Shown: piece after piece, positions 6,541-14,614 of the stretch
Layout of the letters: each line of letters starts with the position of its first letter
How positions within the stretch are numbered: the stretch's first letter is position 1
Assembly (NCBI GenBank): GCA_002698425.1
Contig: NZXU01000102.1
Span: forward strand, 1 to 19,458
Direction of reading: 5' to 3'
From: Ahrensia sp.
Lineage (GTDB): Bacteria > Pseudomonadota > Alphaproteobacteria > Rhizobiales > Rhizobiaceae
Length of the DNA: 19,458 bases
Notes under the pieces: generated by a model
Seen by the model: only the letters and a program-made list of their open reading frames with translations
What the model was told of the DNA's origin: nothing
Databases searched by the model: none
Program-made: the position numbers and the translations under genes

Positions 6541-8736
6541 CTAATCCTTCACGATCCTGACGGCCGCCTCGACGATGCCCTTCGCCGACGGCAGCGTCGC
6601 CGCATAGGCGGGGCCTGTGGCGATAAAACTGTCTTCCGCCGTAACGCGCGCGAAGGATTTCGCGCCGCTCTCGGCCAGCAGCGCCATCAGCGCTTCCGAC
6701 TGCGAGCCGGTGCGCCGGCATTCGTCGACGATCAGCACGTGCCGGCAGCCGGAAATAGCCTCGAGGATCGCCTTTTCGGGCAGCGGTGCGAGCCAGCGCA
6801 TGTCGACGATGCGGGATTCGATGCCGTGCTCCTCGATCAGGGTTTCGACGGCCTGGTGCGCGAGATAGCAACCATTGCCGTAGGTGAGGATGGCGAGATG
6901 ATCGCCATGGCCTTCTACCGCGACCTCGCCGAGCGAGATGCGCCGGTCAGGCGCCGGGTAATGGCGCATCCACAGCCCGTCCTTTTCGCCATGCAGGTCG
7001 CGCATCGGATAGAGCGCGATCGGTTCGACGAAGACCACCACGCGCTGCTCCTCGCGGGCCAGCCGCACGCATTCGCGCAGCATCATCGCCGCATCCGCGC
7101 CGTTCGACGGACAGGCGACGATCAGGCCCGGAATGTCGCGCAGGACGGCGAGCGAATTGTCGTTGTGGAAATGACCGCCAAAGCCCTTCTGGTAGCCGAG
7201 CCCGGCGATGCGCACGACCATCGGGTTGGCGTATTGGCCGCTGGAGAAGAAGGGCAGCGTCGCCGCCTCGCCGCGCAGCTGGTCCTCGGCATTGTGCAGA
7301 TAGGCGAGAAACTGGATCTCGGGGACCGGCAGGATGCCATTATGGGCCATGCCGATGGCAAGGCCGAGGATCGACTGTTCGTCGAGCAGCGTGTCGATGA
7401 CGCGGTGGCGGCCGAAGCGTTCGTGAAGCTTCTGGGTGACGCCGTAGACGCCGCCCTTGACGCCGACATCCTCGCCCATCAGGGCGATCTCGCGATGCTC
7501 CAGCATCAAATCGGTCAGCGCCCAGTTGATCAGCTTCGCCATGGGCTGCGGCTGGTCGAGTTGCTTGAAATCGCCGCCAAAGGCCCGTTCGCGCTCCTCC
7601 GGCGACGGACCATTGGTGGGCGCGCATGTGCGTTTCGGCGGGATCAGGCTCGCCATCACGTCGGCGGCGGATTTCAGGCGCGGCCGGTCAACGGCGAACG
7701 CCATCTCCGCTTCGCAGGCCTTCTCGATGCCCTGATAGATCTCCACCGCTTCGGCGGGGTCGAGATAGCCGGCTGCGGCCAGCAGGCCAGCGCTATGCAC
7801 CAGCGGATCGTTCTGCTCGGAATCTTCAATCTCGGCTTTCGGCCGGTACGCCCCCTCGACGTCGGAACCGGCATGGCCAAACAGGCGCACCGTCTTCACA
7901 TGCAGGAACACCGGCTGGCGTTTCTTGCGCGCGAAATCGGCTGCTTCCAGAGCCGTCGCGTAGGTGTCGAACAGGTCGAGGCCGTCGCAGGCGAAGTAGG
8001 CAAGCCCCGGCCGGTTGGCGAAATTCGCCTCGATCCAGCCGGTCGGCGTTTTCACCGAGATGCCGATGCCGTTGTCCTCGCAGACGAATATCAGCGGCAG
8101 CGGCACCGACTGGAAGGCGGTCCAGGCGGCCGTGTTGAAGGCGCCCTGCGCGGTCGAATGGTTCGCGGAGGCGTCGCCGAAGGAGCACATGACGATGGAA
8201 TCGGGTTCCAGCGCCTGATGTTCCGGTCGCAGCCGTTTCGCCAGCCCGATCGAATAGGCCGCGCCGGCGGCCTTGGGCAGATGCGAGGCGATGGTCGAGG
8301 TCTGCGGCGGGATCGTCAGCGCCTTCGAGCCGAGCACCTTGTGCCGCCCGCCGGAGACCGGATCGTCGGCGGAGCAGGCAAAGGAGAGCAGCATGTCGCG
8401 GATGATGTTCTGCCCGTCGACCTGGCTCGCGCGCTCAACCTGGAAGGCGCCGTCGCGGTAATGCAGGAAGGCCATGTCGGTCGGACGAAGCGCAGCGGCG
8501 ACCGCGGCCATGCCCTCATGGCCGGACGAGCCGATCGTGTAATAGCCCTGGCCGGCCTTCTGCATCCTGCGGCCCATCCGGTCGAGATGGCGCGAGGTGC
8601 ATTGCGAGCGGAAGACGCCGATTGCCTGCTCGGCGGTCAGCGGCAGCTCATGCGGCAGGTTCACCGCCGGAAAATCCCCGGCGGAGACGCGGTGCAGGAA
8701 CCGCTGGTGGACGTGTTCGGCCCTGTCAGCGCTCAT
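6541..8736 (-). CDS. Fused alpha/beta E1 component of a 2-oxoacid dehydrogenase (ThDP-dependent)
   Basis: Decarboxylase component of a branched-chain-type 2-oxoacid dehydrogenase complex, with the alpha and beta subunits joined in 731 residues. The alpha half (about 1-370) carries the thiamine-diphosphate motif: GDA at 187-189 through N222 (VCEDNGIGIS), with GDA instead of the usual GDG, and a phosphorylation-loop-like GHAGSDVEGAYRP (287-299). The beta half (about 395-731) has IALMGEDVGVKGGVYGVT, a typical E1-beta ThDP-activating region, DTLLDEQSILGLAIGMA, and a C-terminal transketolase-like domain. The ATG follows the gcdH stop codon by one base (TGA-G-ATG), so the two genes are translationally coupled. 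Because glutaryl-CoA is made from 2-oxoadipate, this E1 may act on 2-oxoadipate; that is inference. No E2 or E3 gene is in the window, so those parts must be encoded elsewhere. Confidence 0.87.
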   Translation of the reverse strand: MSADRAEHVHQRFLHRVSAGDFPAVNLPHELPLTAEQAIGVFRSQCTSRHLDRMGRRMQKAGQGYYTIGSSGHEGMAAVAAALRPTDMAFLHYRDGAFQVERASQVDGQNIIRDMLLSFACSADDPVSGGRHKVLGSKALTIPPQTSTIASHLPKAAGAAYSIGLAKRLRPEHQALEPDSIVMCSFGDASANHSTAQGAFNTAAWTAFQSVPLPLIFVCEDNGIGISVKTPTGWIEANFANRPGLAYFACDGLDLFDTYATALEAADFARKKRQPVFLHVKTVRLFGHAGSDVEGAYRPKAEIEDSEQNDPLVHSAGLLAAAGYLDPAEAVEIYQGIEKACEAEMAFAVDRPRLKSAADVMASLIPPKRTCAPTNGPSPEERERAFGGDFKQLDQPQPMAKLINWALTDLMLEHREIALMGEDVGVKGGVYGVTQKLHERFGRHRVIDTLLDEQSILGLAIGMAHNGILPVPEIQFLAYLHNAEDQLRGEAATLPFFSSGQYANPMVVRIAGLGYQKGFGGHFHNDNSLAVLRDIPGLIVACPSNGADAAMMLRECVRLAREEQRVVVFVEPIALYPMRDLHGEKDGLWMRHYPAPDRRISLGEVAVEGHGDHLAILTYGNGCYLAHQAVETLIEEHGIESRIVDMRWLAPLPEKAILEAISGCRHVLIVDECRRTGSQSEALMALLAESGAKSFARVTAEDSFIATGPAYAATLPSAKGIVEAAVRIVKD

Positions 8737-8737
8737 C

Positions 8738-9940
8738 TCAGAAGAACGCCTGCAGCCCGGTCTGCGCTCGGCCGAGGATCAGCGCATGGACGTCATGCGT
8801 GCCCTCATATGTATTGACGGTTTCGAGGTTCGCCATGTGGCGGAAAACCTGGAATTCCTCCGAGATGCCGTTGCCGCCATGCATGTCGCGGGCGGCGCGC
8901 GCGATGTCGAGCGCCTTGCCGCAATTGTTGCGCTTGATCAGCGAGATCATCTCGGGCGCGGCATTGCCCTCGTCCATCAGCCGCCCGACGCGCAAGGCCG
9001 CCTGCAGGCCGAGCGCGATCTCGGTCTGCATGTCGGCGAGCTTCTTCTGGAAGAGCTGTGTCTGCGCCAGCGGCTTGCCGAACTGCTTGCGGTCGAGCCC
9101 GTATTGGCGCGCCGCCTGCCAGCAGAACTCCGCCGCGCCCATCGCGCCCCAGGCGATGCCGTAGCGCGCCCGGTTGAGACAGCCGAACGGACCCTTGAGG
9201 CCCTCGACATTGGGCAGCAGCGCGTCCTCGCCGACCTCGACATTGTCGAGCACGATCTCGCCGGTCACCGAGGCGCGCAGCGAAAGCTTGCCGCCGATCT
9301 TGGGAGCGGAGAGGCCCTTCATGCCCTTTTCCAGCACGAAGCCGCGGATCTTGCCGCCATGCGCCTCGGACTTCGCCCAGACGACGAAGACGTCGGCGAC
9401 CGGCGCGTTGGAAATCCACATTTTCGAGCCGTTGAGGACATAGCCGCCGTCACTCTTCTTCGCGGTCGTCTTCATGCCGCCCGGATCGGAGCCGGCGTCG
9501 GGCTCGGTCAGGCCGAAACAGCCGATCCATTCGCCCGAGGCGAGCTTCGGCAGATATTTCATCCGCTGCTCCTCGGAGCCATAGGCATGGATCGGATACA
9601 TGACGAGCGAGGACTGCACGCTCATCATCGAGCGGTAGCCCGAATCGACACGCTCGACCTCGCGCGCGACGAGGCCGTAGGAGACATAGGACGCGCCTAC
9701 GCCGCCATATTGCTCGGGCACGGTGACGCCGAGCAGGCCCATCTCGCCCATTTCGGCGAAGATTTCCGGCTCGACCTTCTCTTGCGCATAGGCCTCGATC
9801 ACGCGCGGTTGCAGCTTCTCCCGGGCATAGGCGGCGGCCGTGTCTCGGATCAGCCGCTCCTCCCCGCTCAGCTGGCTTTCCAGCCGGAACGGATCCTCCC
9901 AGGAAAACGAACCGAGTTCCGGTGCGGTGACATCGCCCAT
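8738..9940 (-). CDS. gcdH: Glutaryl-CoA dehydrogenase
   Basis: FAD enzyme of the acyl-CoA dehydrogenase family that oxidises and decarboxylates glutaryl-CoA to crotonyl-CoA in lysine, tryptophan and aromatic catabolism. It has 400 residues, the usual length. The flavin-binding signature is [16 protein letters not shown] (141-156). R103 ([13 protein letters not shown]) matches the substrate-carboxylate arginine of glutaryl-CoA dehydrogenases. The catalytic base is E379 in [19 protein letters not shown], whose [10 protein letters not shown] context is specific to this subfamily. ATG at 9940 is preceded by AAAGGGA at good spacing. A sigma-70-like promoter match lies 40 to 70 bases upstream. It is the first gene of a two-gene unit with the E1 fusion. 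Confidence 0.95.
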   Translation of the reverse strand: MGDVTAPELGSFSWEDPFRLESQLSGEERLIRDTAAAYAREKLQPRVIEAYAQEKVEPEIFAEMGEMGLLGVTVPEQYGGVGASYVSYGLVAREVERVDSGYRSMMSVQSSLVMYPIHAYGSEEQRMKYLPKLASGEWIGCFGLTEPDAGSDPGGMKTTAKKSDGGYVLNGSKMWISNAPVADVFVVWAKSEAHGGKIRGFVLEKGMKGLSAPKIGGKLSLRASVTGEIVLDNVEVGEDALLPNVEGLKGPFGCLNRARYGIAWGAMGAAEFCWQAARQYGLDRKQFGKPLAQTQLFQKKLADMQTEIALGLQAALRVGRLMDEGNAAPEMISLIKRNNCGKALDIARAARDMHGGNGISEEFQVFRHMANLETVNTYEGTHDVHALILGRAQTGLQAFF

Positions 9941-9979
9941 GACATCCCTTTCTTTTGTTCTTGTCGGCAGATGCCGGGC

Positions 9980-10008
9980 ACAAAAGCAATGCCCGTGCGG
10001 GCTGTCAA
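9980..10008 (-). promoter_or_regulatory. Candidate sigma-70 promoter of gcdH
   Basis: Minus-strand TTGACA (10008-10003), 17 bases, then TTTTGT (9985-9980). The -35 is perfect and the -10 matches 3 of 6 positions of TATAAT. It lies in the 96-base gap between the end of frcR and the gcdH start, with predicted initiation near 9973. Confidence 0.4.
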
Positions 10009-10036
10009 TCAGCGTAACTTCGCCCGGGCCAAGACC

Positions 10037-11263
10037 CTAGGCGGCGTCCCGGTTCGTCAGCTTCTGGTTGAGCAGGAAGCGCGCGAAGAGAGGCAGGCTC
10101 GCGGCACCGAGCGCGCGCGCGTCGGCGCCGACCGTGCCGCCGCGTATCTCGGGTTTTTCAAGGCCGGTCATGTTCAGCTTGTCGAGTTCGTCGCCGACCG
10201 CATCGACAAGCCGGCGACGGATGTCGGCGGGGAGCCAGCCATCGACGACGATCGCCGAGAAATCGATCAGCGAGCAGGCGGACGCGGTCGCATAGGCCAG
10301 GCCCGCCGCCGCGGACGCGATCCAGTCGTCCAGAATGCCGGCGTCGACCGGCCAGTTATCCGTGCCCTCCCAGAGCGATCCGGTTTCCAGGCCGTGTTCG
10401 GCGAGCTGCTTTTCGAGTTCCGACAGGCTGGCGACCTCTATCAGTTGGCAGACCTTGCCGTCGCGCCCGACCACCGGCATCGGGCCGAGCGCGCCGGAAT
10501 TTCCGCCGGGTCCCGTATAGAGCGCGCGGTTAAGGACGACGCCGCCGCCGATGAAATAGCCGACATAGAAATAGAGATAGTCGTCCGGCGCATTCGCCCC
10601 GCCGAACGCCACCTCGGCGGCGCAGGCGGAGGAGGCGTCGTTTTCGAGGTAGACCGGGAACTCGTAGACCGAGGCAATTTCGCTGCGGATATCGGCGTCG
10701 CGCCACACGGCCATGGCTTCGTCGGGCACGCCGAGCGCGCGCGTCCAGTTCCATAAATAGAAGGGCATGGCGATGCCGAGCCCCGCGATGCGCGACCGCT
10801 TTTCGGCATCGAGACCGCCGACCAGTTCGCCGATCGCCTCATGCGCGAAGCGAATGGCCTCATCGGGTTTCGGGTAGCGATGGGTGCGTGCGGCCCGGTG
10901 AATGACCTCGCCCAGGAAATTCATCAGCACCAGTTCCATGCTGCGCCGGCCGATCTTCAGCCCCATCGAATAGGCGCCTTCGGGATTGAGCGACAGCGGG
11001 ACCGAGGGCTGGCCGATGCGGCCGCGCTGCGGCTCCCCGCGGACCACCAGCCCGTCGGCCTCCAGGCGGCGCATGATCACCGAGATGGTCTGGGCGGACA
11101 GGCCGGTCAGCCGCGTCAGGTCGGATTTCGCCAGCGCGCCGTCGCGCCGGATCAGCGTCAGGATCAGCTTCTCGTTATAGGCGCGCATACCGCTCTGGTT
11201 CGTGCCGCGCATAGGGGCCGCGCCGCCGGCAAGCGGATCGTCGCGCTCCTCAGTCTGAACCAT
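10037..11263 (-). CDS. frcR: ROK-family transcriptional regulator of the frc locus
   Basis: DNA-binding repressor with a sugar-kinase-like sensing domain, 408 residues. The N-terminal winged helix-turn-helix (about 30-90) has KSDLTRLTGLSAQTISVIMRRLEADGLV. The ROK domain follows, but the ATP-binding DIGGT motif is replaced by GLKIGRRSMEL and the zinc-binding Cys cluster of ROK kinases is absent. It should therefore regulate and not phosphorylate. It is divergent from frcBCA, as in the sinorhizobial fructose locus. Control of frcB through the inverted repeat at 11362-11402 is inferred. The start is ambiguous: ATG 11263 has GGGG 7 bases upstream, ATG 11278 and GTG 11284 are alternatives; the extra residues are not part of the domain. 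Confidence 0.85.
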   Translation of the reverse strand: MVQTEERDDPLAGGAAPMRGTNQSGMRAYNEKLILTLIRRDGALAKSDLTRLTGLSAQTISVIMRRLEADGLVVRGEPQRGRIGQPSVPLSLNPEGAYSMGLKIGRRSMELVLMNFLGEVIHRAARTHRYPKPDEAIRFAHEAIGELVGGLDAEKRSRIAGLGIAMPFYLWNWTRALGVPDEAMAVWRDADIRSEIASVYEFPVYLENDASSACAAEVAFGGANAPDDYLYFYVGYFIGGGVVLNRALYTGPGGNSGALGPMPVVGRDGKVCQLIEVASLSELEKQLAEHGLETGSLWEGTDNWPVDAGILDDWIASAAAGLAYATASACSLIDFSAIVVDGWLPADIRRRLVDAVGDELDKLNMTGLEKPEIRGGTVGADARALGAASLPLFARFLLNQKLTNRDAA

Positions 11264-11361
11264 GCCCCTGCCCCGCATTCGCACTCTGACGGCATGACAT
11301 ACACGGATTCGGCGTCACAAGGTTACTCCTCCGCCGTCCAGAATGGGGCCGGCCGTCCGCG

Positions 11362-11402
11362 CCTGTCAATAATTAAATCATAGTGAATTACTTATTGACA
11401 GG
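11362..11402. promoter_or_regulatory. Inverted repeat in the frcR-frcB divergent region (likely operator and -35 elements)
   Basis: Perfect 11-bp arms CCTGTCAATAA (11362-11372) and TTATTGACAGG (11392-11402) are separated by 19 AT-rich bases. Each arm contains a TTGACA reading outward: plus strand at 11395-11400 toward frcB, minus strand at 11369-11364 toward frcR. For the frcR side CATTCT lies at 18-base spacing as a weak -10; no good -10 is visible on the frcB side. A regulator bound here would cover both -35 elements. Confidence 0.6.
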
Positions 11403-11471
11403 TGAAATCGGCTGTAGTTCCCTATGGAACGTCCGGGCCGGAGAGACCGCATGGGAACTCCCCGGAACGAA

Positions 11472-11491
11472 TTCCGCCATGCTTGGCGGAA
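11472..11491 (+). promoter_or_regulatory. Hairpin in the frcB leader
   Basis: TTCCGCCA-TGCT-TGGCGGAA is a perfect 8-bp stem with a 4-base loop, ending 23 bases before the frcB start codon. The same TTCCG (11472-11476) can instead pair with CGGAA at 11463-11467, so two mutually exclusive structures are possible. Confidence 0.45.
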
Positions 11492-11514
11492 ACACCAAAC
11501 TGGGAGGTTTACAC

Positions 11515-12543
11515 GTGAAGAAGACCCTTATTACGACCGCGATCGCGACCCTCGCACTCGGCGCGGCATTCGCCTCGCCGGCAAGCGCGCAGGACAAGAT
11601 CGGCGCATGCCTGATCACCAAGACCGACACCAACCCGTTCTTCGTGAAGATGAAGGAAGGCGCCACCGCCAAGGCCGAGGAACTCGGCATCGACCTGAAA
11701 AGCTTCGCCGGCAAGATCGACGGCGACCACGAAACCCAGGTCGCGGCCATCGAGACCTGCATCGCCGATGGCGCCAAGGGCATCCTGCTGACCGCATCCG
11801 ACACCTCGTCGATCGTTTCCTCGGTGAAACAGGCGCGCGACGCCGGTCTCCTCGTGATCGCGCTCGACACCCCGCTCGACCCGATCGACGCCGCCGACAT
11901 GACGTTTGCCACCGACAACTTCAAGGCCGGCGAACTGATCGGCCAATGGGCCGCCGCCAAGCTCGGTGACGACGCGGCCAACGCCAAGATCGGCATGCTC
12001 GACCTCGCCGTCAGCCAGCCGACCGTCGGCGTTCTGCGCGACCAGGGCTTCATGCAGGGCTTCGGCATCGACCTCGCCGACCCGAACAAGTGGGGCGACG
12101 AGAGCGACGAGCGCATCGTCGGCCACGACGTGACCGCCGGCAACGAGGAAGGCGGCCGCACGGCGATGGAAAACCTGCTGGCGTCCGACCCGATGATCAA
12201 CGTCGTCTACACGATCAACGAACCGGCCGCGGCCGGCGCCTATGAGGCGCTGAAGTCGATCGGCCGCGAGAACGACGTGCTGATCGTCTCGGTCGACGGC
12301 GGTTGCCCGGGCGTCCAGAACGTCGCCGACGGCGTCATCGGCGCGACCTCGCAGCAATATCCGCTGCTGATGGCCTCCAAGGGCATCGAGGCGATCGCCG
12401 CCTGGGCGAAGGACGGCACCAAGCCACAGCCGACCGAGGGCAAGGAGTTCTTCGATACCGGCGTGTCGCTGGTGACCGACCAGCCGGTGGACGGCGTGGA
12501 CTCCATCTCGGTCAAGGAAGGCATGGACCTTTGCTGGGGCTGA
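11515..12543 (+). CDS. frcB: Fructose-type ABC transporter substrate-binding protein
   Basis: Periplasmic sugar-binding protein of the ribose/fructose type (CUT2 family), 342 residues. The signal peptide spans residues 1-25 (cut after ASPASA). The mature part has [85 protein letters not shown] and VSVDGGCPG. These are close to what I recall of Sinorhizobium FrcB. The start is GTG at 11515, chosen because GGGAGGT lies 7 bases upstream and the signal peptide begins there; the frame is open further upstream without sense. The C-terminus MDLCWG is also FrcB-like. It is the first gene of frcBCA. A 10-bp stem-loop lies between it and frcC, so it may be made in excess over the membrane parts. The exact sugar (fructose, or also mannose or ribose) is inferred by similarity. 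Confidence 0.92.
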   Translation: MKKTLITTAIATLALGAAFASPASAQDKIGACLITKTDTNPFFVKMKEGATAKAEELGIDLKSFAGKIDGDHETQVAAIETCIADGAKGILLTASDTSSIVSSVKQARDAGLLVIALDTPLDPIDAADMTFATDNFKAGELIGQWAAAKLGDDAANAKIGMLDLAVSQPTVGVLRDQGFMQGFGIDLADPNKWGDESDERIVGHDVTAGNEEGGRTAMENLLASDPMINVVYTINEPAAAGAYEALKSIGRENDVLIVSVDGGCPGVQNVADGVIGATSQQYPLLMASKGIEAIAAWAKDGTKPQPTEGKEFFDTGVSLVTDQPVDGVDSISVKEGMDLCWG

Positions 12544-12604
12544 TCGCCCGCCCTTGATCCCGACCCGCCATTGGCGGCACAATGCAACACTGGAAGCGCG
12601 GGCC

Positions 12605-12649
12605 CCGGCCCTCCTTCCACCAGGCGCATGTCGGGCCTGGGAGGGCCGG
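12605..12649 (+). other. Intercistronic stem-loop between frcB and frcC
   Basis: CCGGCCCTCC (12605-12614) and GGAGGGCCGG (12640-12649) form a perfect 10-bp stem. Inside, CCAGG/CCTGG (12620-12624 and 12636-12640) can extend the pairing. No T-run follows. Such structures after binding-protein genes commonly block 3' decay and raise binding protein over permease. Confidence 0.6.
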
Positions 12650-12671
12650 CATCAGGGAGGAGATTGCGCCC

Positions 12672-13739
12672 ATGTCGGACCATGTCACGACGGATAATTA
12701 CGAGTCCGCCAGCAACCGCGAGGACAAGGTCGCCGAATTCGAGGTCGGCAATCGCGGACTGATCGGCACTGTGCAGCATTGGCTGCACCAAACGCCGGCG
12801 GCGGTGCCGCTGATCGTGCTGATCGCCTCGATCCTGATCTTCGGCGTCTTGATCGGCGACCGCTTCTTTTCGCCCTTCGCGCTGACCCTCGTCCTGCAAC
12901 AGGTGCAGATCGTCGGCATCGTCGCCGCCGCACAGAGCCTCGTCATCCTGACCGCCGGCATCGACCTGTCGGTCGGCGCGATAACAGTGTTCTCCTCCGT
13001 CATCATGGGCCAGTTCGCCTTCCGCTACGGGCTGCCGCCATCCGTCGCGGTGGTCTGCGGCCTGATCTTCGGCACGCTGTGCGGCGCGCTGAACGGCATC
13101 CTCGTGTCGCGCGTGAAACTGCCGCCCTTCATCGTCACGCTCGGCACCTGGCAGATCATCCTCGCCTCCAACTATCTCTATTCCGCCAACGAGACGATCC
13201 GCGCCCAGGAGATCGAGGCCGAGGCCCCTCTCCTGCAACTGATGGGCACGAAGTTCCAGATCGGCGGCGCGGTCTTCACGCTCGGCGTCATTTTCATGAT
13301 CGTCTTGATGCTGGTTCTCGCCTGGGTGCTCCGGCACACCGCATGGGGCCGGCATGTCTACGCGGTCGGCGACGATCCCGAGGCGGCGCAGCTCTCCGGC
13401 GTCAACGTCAAGGCGACGCTGCTGTCGGTCTACGCGCTGGCCGGACTGATCTGCGCCTTTGCCGGCTGGGCCCTGATCGGCCGCATCGGCTCGGTCTCGC
13501 CGACCTCGGCCTACGAGGCCAATATCGAATCCATCACCGCCGTGGTGATCGGCGGCATCTCGCTGTTCGGCGGGCGGGGCTCGATCCTCGGCGCATTGTT
13601 CGGCGCGCTGATCGTCGGCGTCTTCTCGCTCGGCCTGCGCCTGCTCGGCGCCGACGCGCAATGGACCTATTTCTTCATCGGCGTGCTGATCATCGCCGCC
13701 GTCGCCGTCGACCAGTGGATCAGAAAGGTATCGGCATGA
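12672..13739 (+). CDS. frcC: Fructose-type ABC transporter permease
   Basis: Inner-membrane permease of the CUT2 sugar transporter family, 355 residues. An N-terminal cytoplasmic stretch of about 40 residues is followed by 8 to 10 hydrophobic helices. Typical signatures are SLVILTAGIDLSVGA, KLPPFIVTLGT, HTAWGRHVYAVGDDPEAAQLSGVNV and ITAVVIGGISLFGGRGSILGA, the last being the conserved coupling region of RbsC-like permeases. ATG at 12672 has GGAGGAG about 9 bases upstream; 30 in-frame residues further upstream look non-coding. The stop codon overlaps the frcA start (ATGA), indicating coupled translation. Together with FrcA and FrcB it completes the importer. Confidence 0.92.
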   Translation: MSDHVTTDNYESASNREDKVAEFEVGNRGLIGTVQHWLHQTPAAVPLIVLIASILIFGVLIGDRFFSPFALTLVLQQVQIVGIVAAAQSLVILTAGIDLSVGAITVFSSVIMGQFAFRYGLPPSVAVVCGLIFGTLCGALNGILVSRVKLPPFIVTLGTWQIILASNYLYSANETIRAQEIEAEAPLLQLMGTKFQIGGAVFTLGVIFMIVLMLVLAWVLRHTAWGRHVYAVGDDPEAAQLSGVNVKATLLSVYALAGLICAFAGWALIGRIGSVSPTSAYEANIESITAVVIGGISLFGGRGSILGALFGALIVGVFSLGLRLLGADAQWTYFFIGVLIIAAVAVDQWIRKVSA

Positions 13740-14515
13740 GCGACCCCATCCTCAAGGGCCGCGGCCTGACCAAGCGTTACGGCCGCGTCACCGCCCTCGA
13801 CCGCTGCGACTTCGACCTGATGCCGGGCGAGATCCTGGCGGTGATCGGCGACAACGGCGCCGGCAAGTCGACATTGATCAAGGCCATTTCCGGCGCCGTG
13901 ACGCCGGATGACGGCGACATCTGGATGAATGGCGAGAAGCTGCGCTTCACCTCGCCGAGCGAGGCGCGCGATGCCGGCATCGAGACGGTCTACCAGACGC
14001 TCGCCATGTCGCCGGCCCTGTCGATCACCGACAACATGTTCATGGGCCGCGAATTGCGGAAACCGGGCGTCATGGGCAAATGGTTTCGCCAGCTCGACCG
14101 GCCGGCCATGGAGAAGTTCGCCCGCGACAAGCTCACCGAACTGGGCCTGATGACGATCCAGAACATCAACCAGGCCGTCGAGACCCTGTCCGGCGGCCAG
14201 CGCCAGGGCGTGGCGGTCGCGCGCGCGGCGGCCTTCGGCTCCAAGGTCATCATTCTCGACGAGCCGACCGCCGCCCTTGGCGTGAAGGAATCGCGCCGCG
14301 TCCTCGAACTGATCCTCGACGTGAAATCGCGCGGTATTCCGATCATCCTGATCTCGCACAACATGCCGCATGTGTTCGAGGTTGCCGACAGGATCCATGT
14401 CCACCGGCTCGGCCGGCGTCTCTGCGTCGTCAATCCGAAGGACTACACCATGTCAGACGCCGTCGCCTTCATGACGGGGGCGAAAGAACCGCCGGCGGAA
14501 CCGATCGCCGCCTGA
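13736..14515 (+). CDS. frcA: Fructose-type ABC transporter ATP-binding protein
   Basis: Cytoplasmic ATPase, 259 residues, with a single nucleotide-binding domain. This length is typical of FrcA and about half that of the two-domain RbsA/XylG type. Walker A is GDNGAGKST (38-46), signature LSGGQRQ (151-157), Walker B VIILDEPT (171-178), H-loop H208 (ISHN). The A-loop aromatic is in KRYGRVTAL. All catalytic motifs are intact. ATG overlaps the frcC stop codon by 4 bases. In Sinorhizobium a kinase gene frcK follows; here a terminator follows and no kinase gene is present. Confidence 0.93.
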   Translation: MSDPILKGRGLTKRYGRVTALDRCDFDLMPGEILAVIGDNGAGKSTLIKAISGAVTPDDGDIWMNGEKLRFTSPSEARDAGIETVYQTLAMSPALSITDNMFMGRELRKPGVMGKWFRQLDRPAMEKFARDKLTELGLMTIQNINQAVETLSGGQRQGVAVARAAAFGSKVIILDEPTAALGVKESRRVLELILDVKSRGIPIILISHNMPHVFEVADRIHVHRLGRRLCVVNPKDYTMSDAVAFMTGAKEPPAEPIAA

Positions 14516-14561
14516 ATCGGTTTATCCGGATCGTCGTGCAAGCGATTCAAGGCAAACGAAA

Positions 14562-14589
14562 AAGGGCGGAGCCGCGCGGCTCCGCCCTT
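14562..14589. terminator. Bidirectional terminator between frcA and the convergent binding-protein gene
   Basis: A perfect 12-bp stem AAGGGCGGAGCC / GGCTCCGCCCTT has a GCGC loop. On the minus strand it is followed by TTTCGTTT, a fair T-run. On the plus strand CTAAATT follows. It lies 46 bases after frcA and 25 bases after the binding-protein gene stop codon, so it can serve both convergent operons. Confidence 0.85.
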
Positions 14590-14614
14590 CTAAATTGCTT
14601 GACCGTCGAAACGC

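Noticed and set aside
6241..8817. Plus-strand open frame of 858 codons opposite bphO and the E1 gene
   Set aside because: It runs antisense across two well-supported genes and the gap between them, with no domain and Arg/His-rich composition.
8597..10756. Plus-strand open frame of 719 codons opposite gcdH and frcR
   Set aside because: Antisense shadow of two conserved genes; no domain recognised.
12240..13661. Minus-strand open frame of 473 codons opposite frcB and frcC
   Set aside because: Antisense shadow with Asp/Glu/Arg/Gln-rich low-complexity product.
12779..13735. Upstream extension of the frcA frame to 578 residues
   Set aside because: The added part is the frcC gene in another frame and is Arg-rich nonsense; frcA starts at the ATGA overlap.
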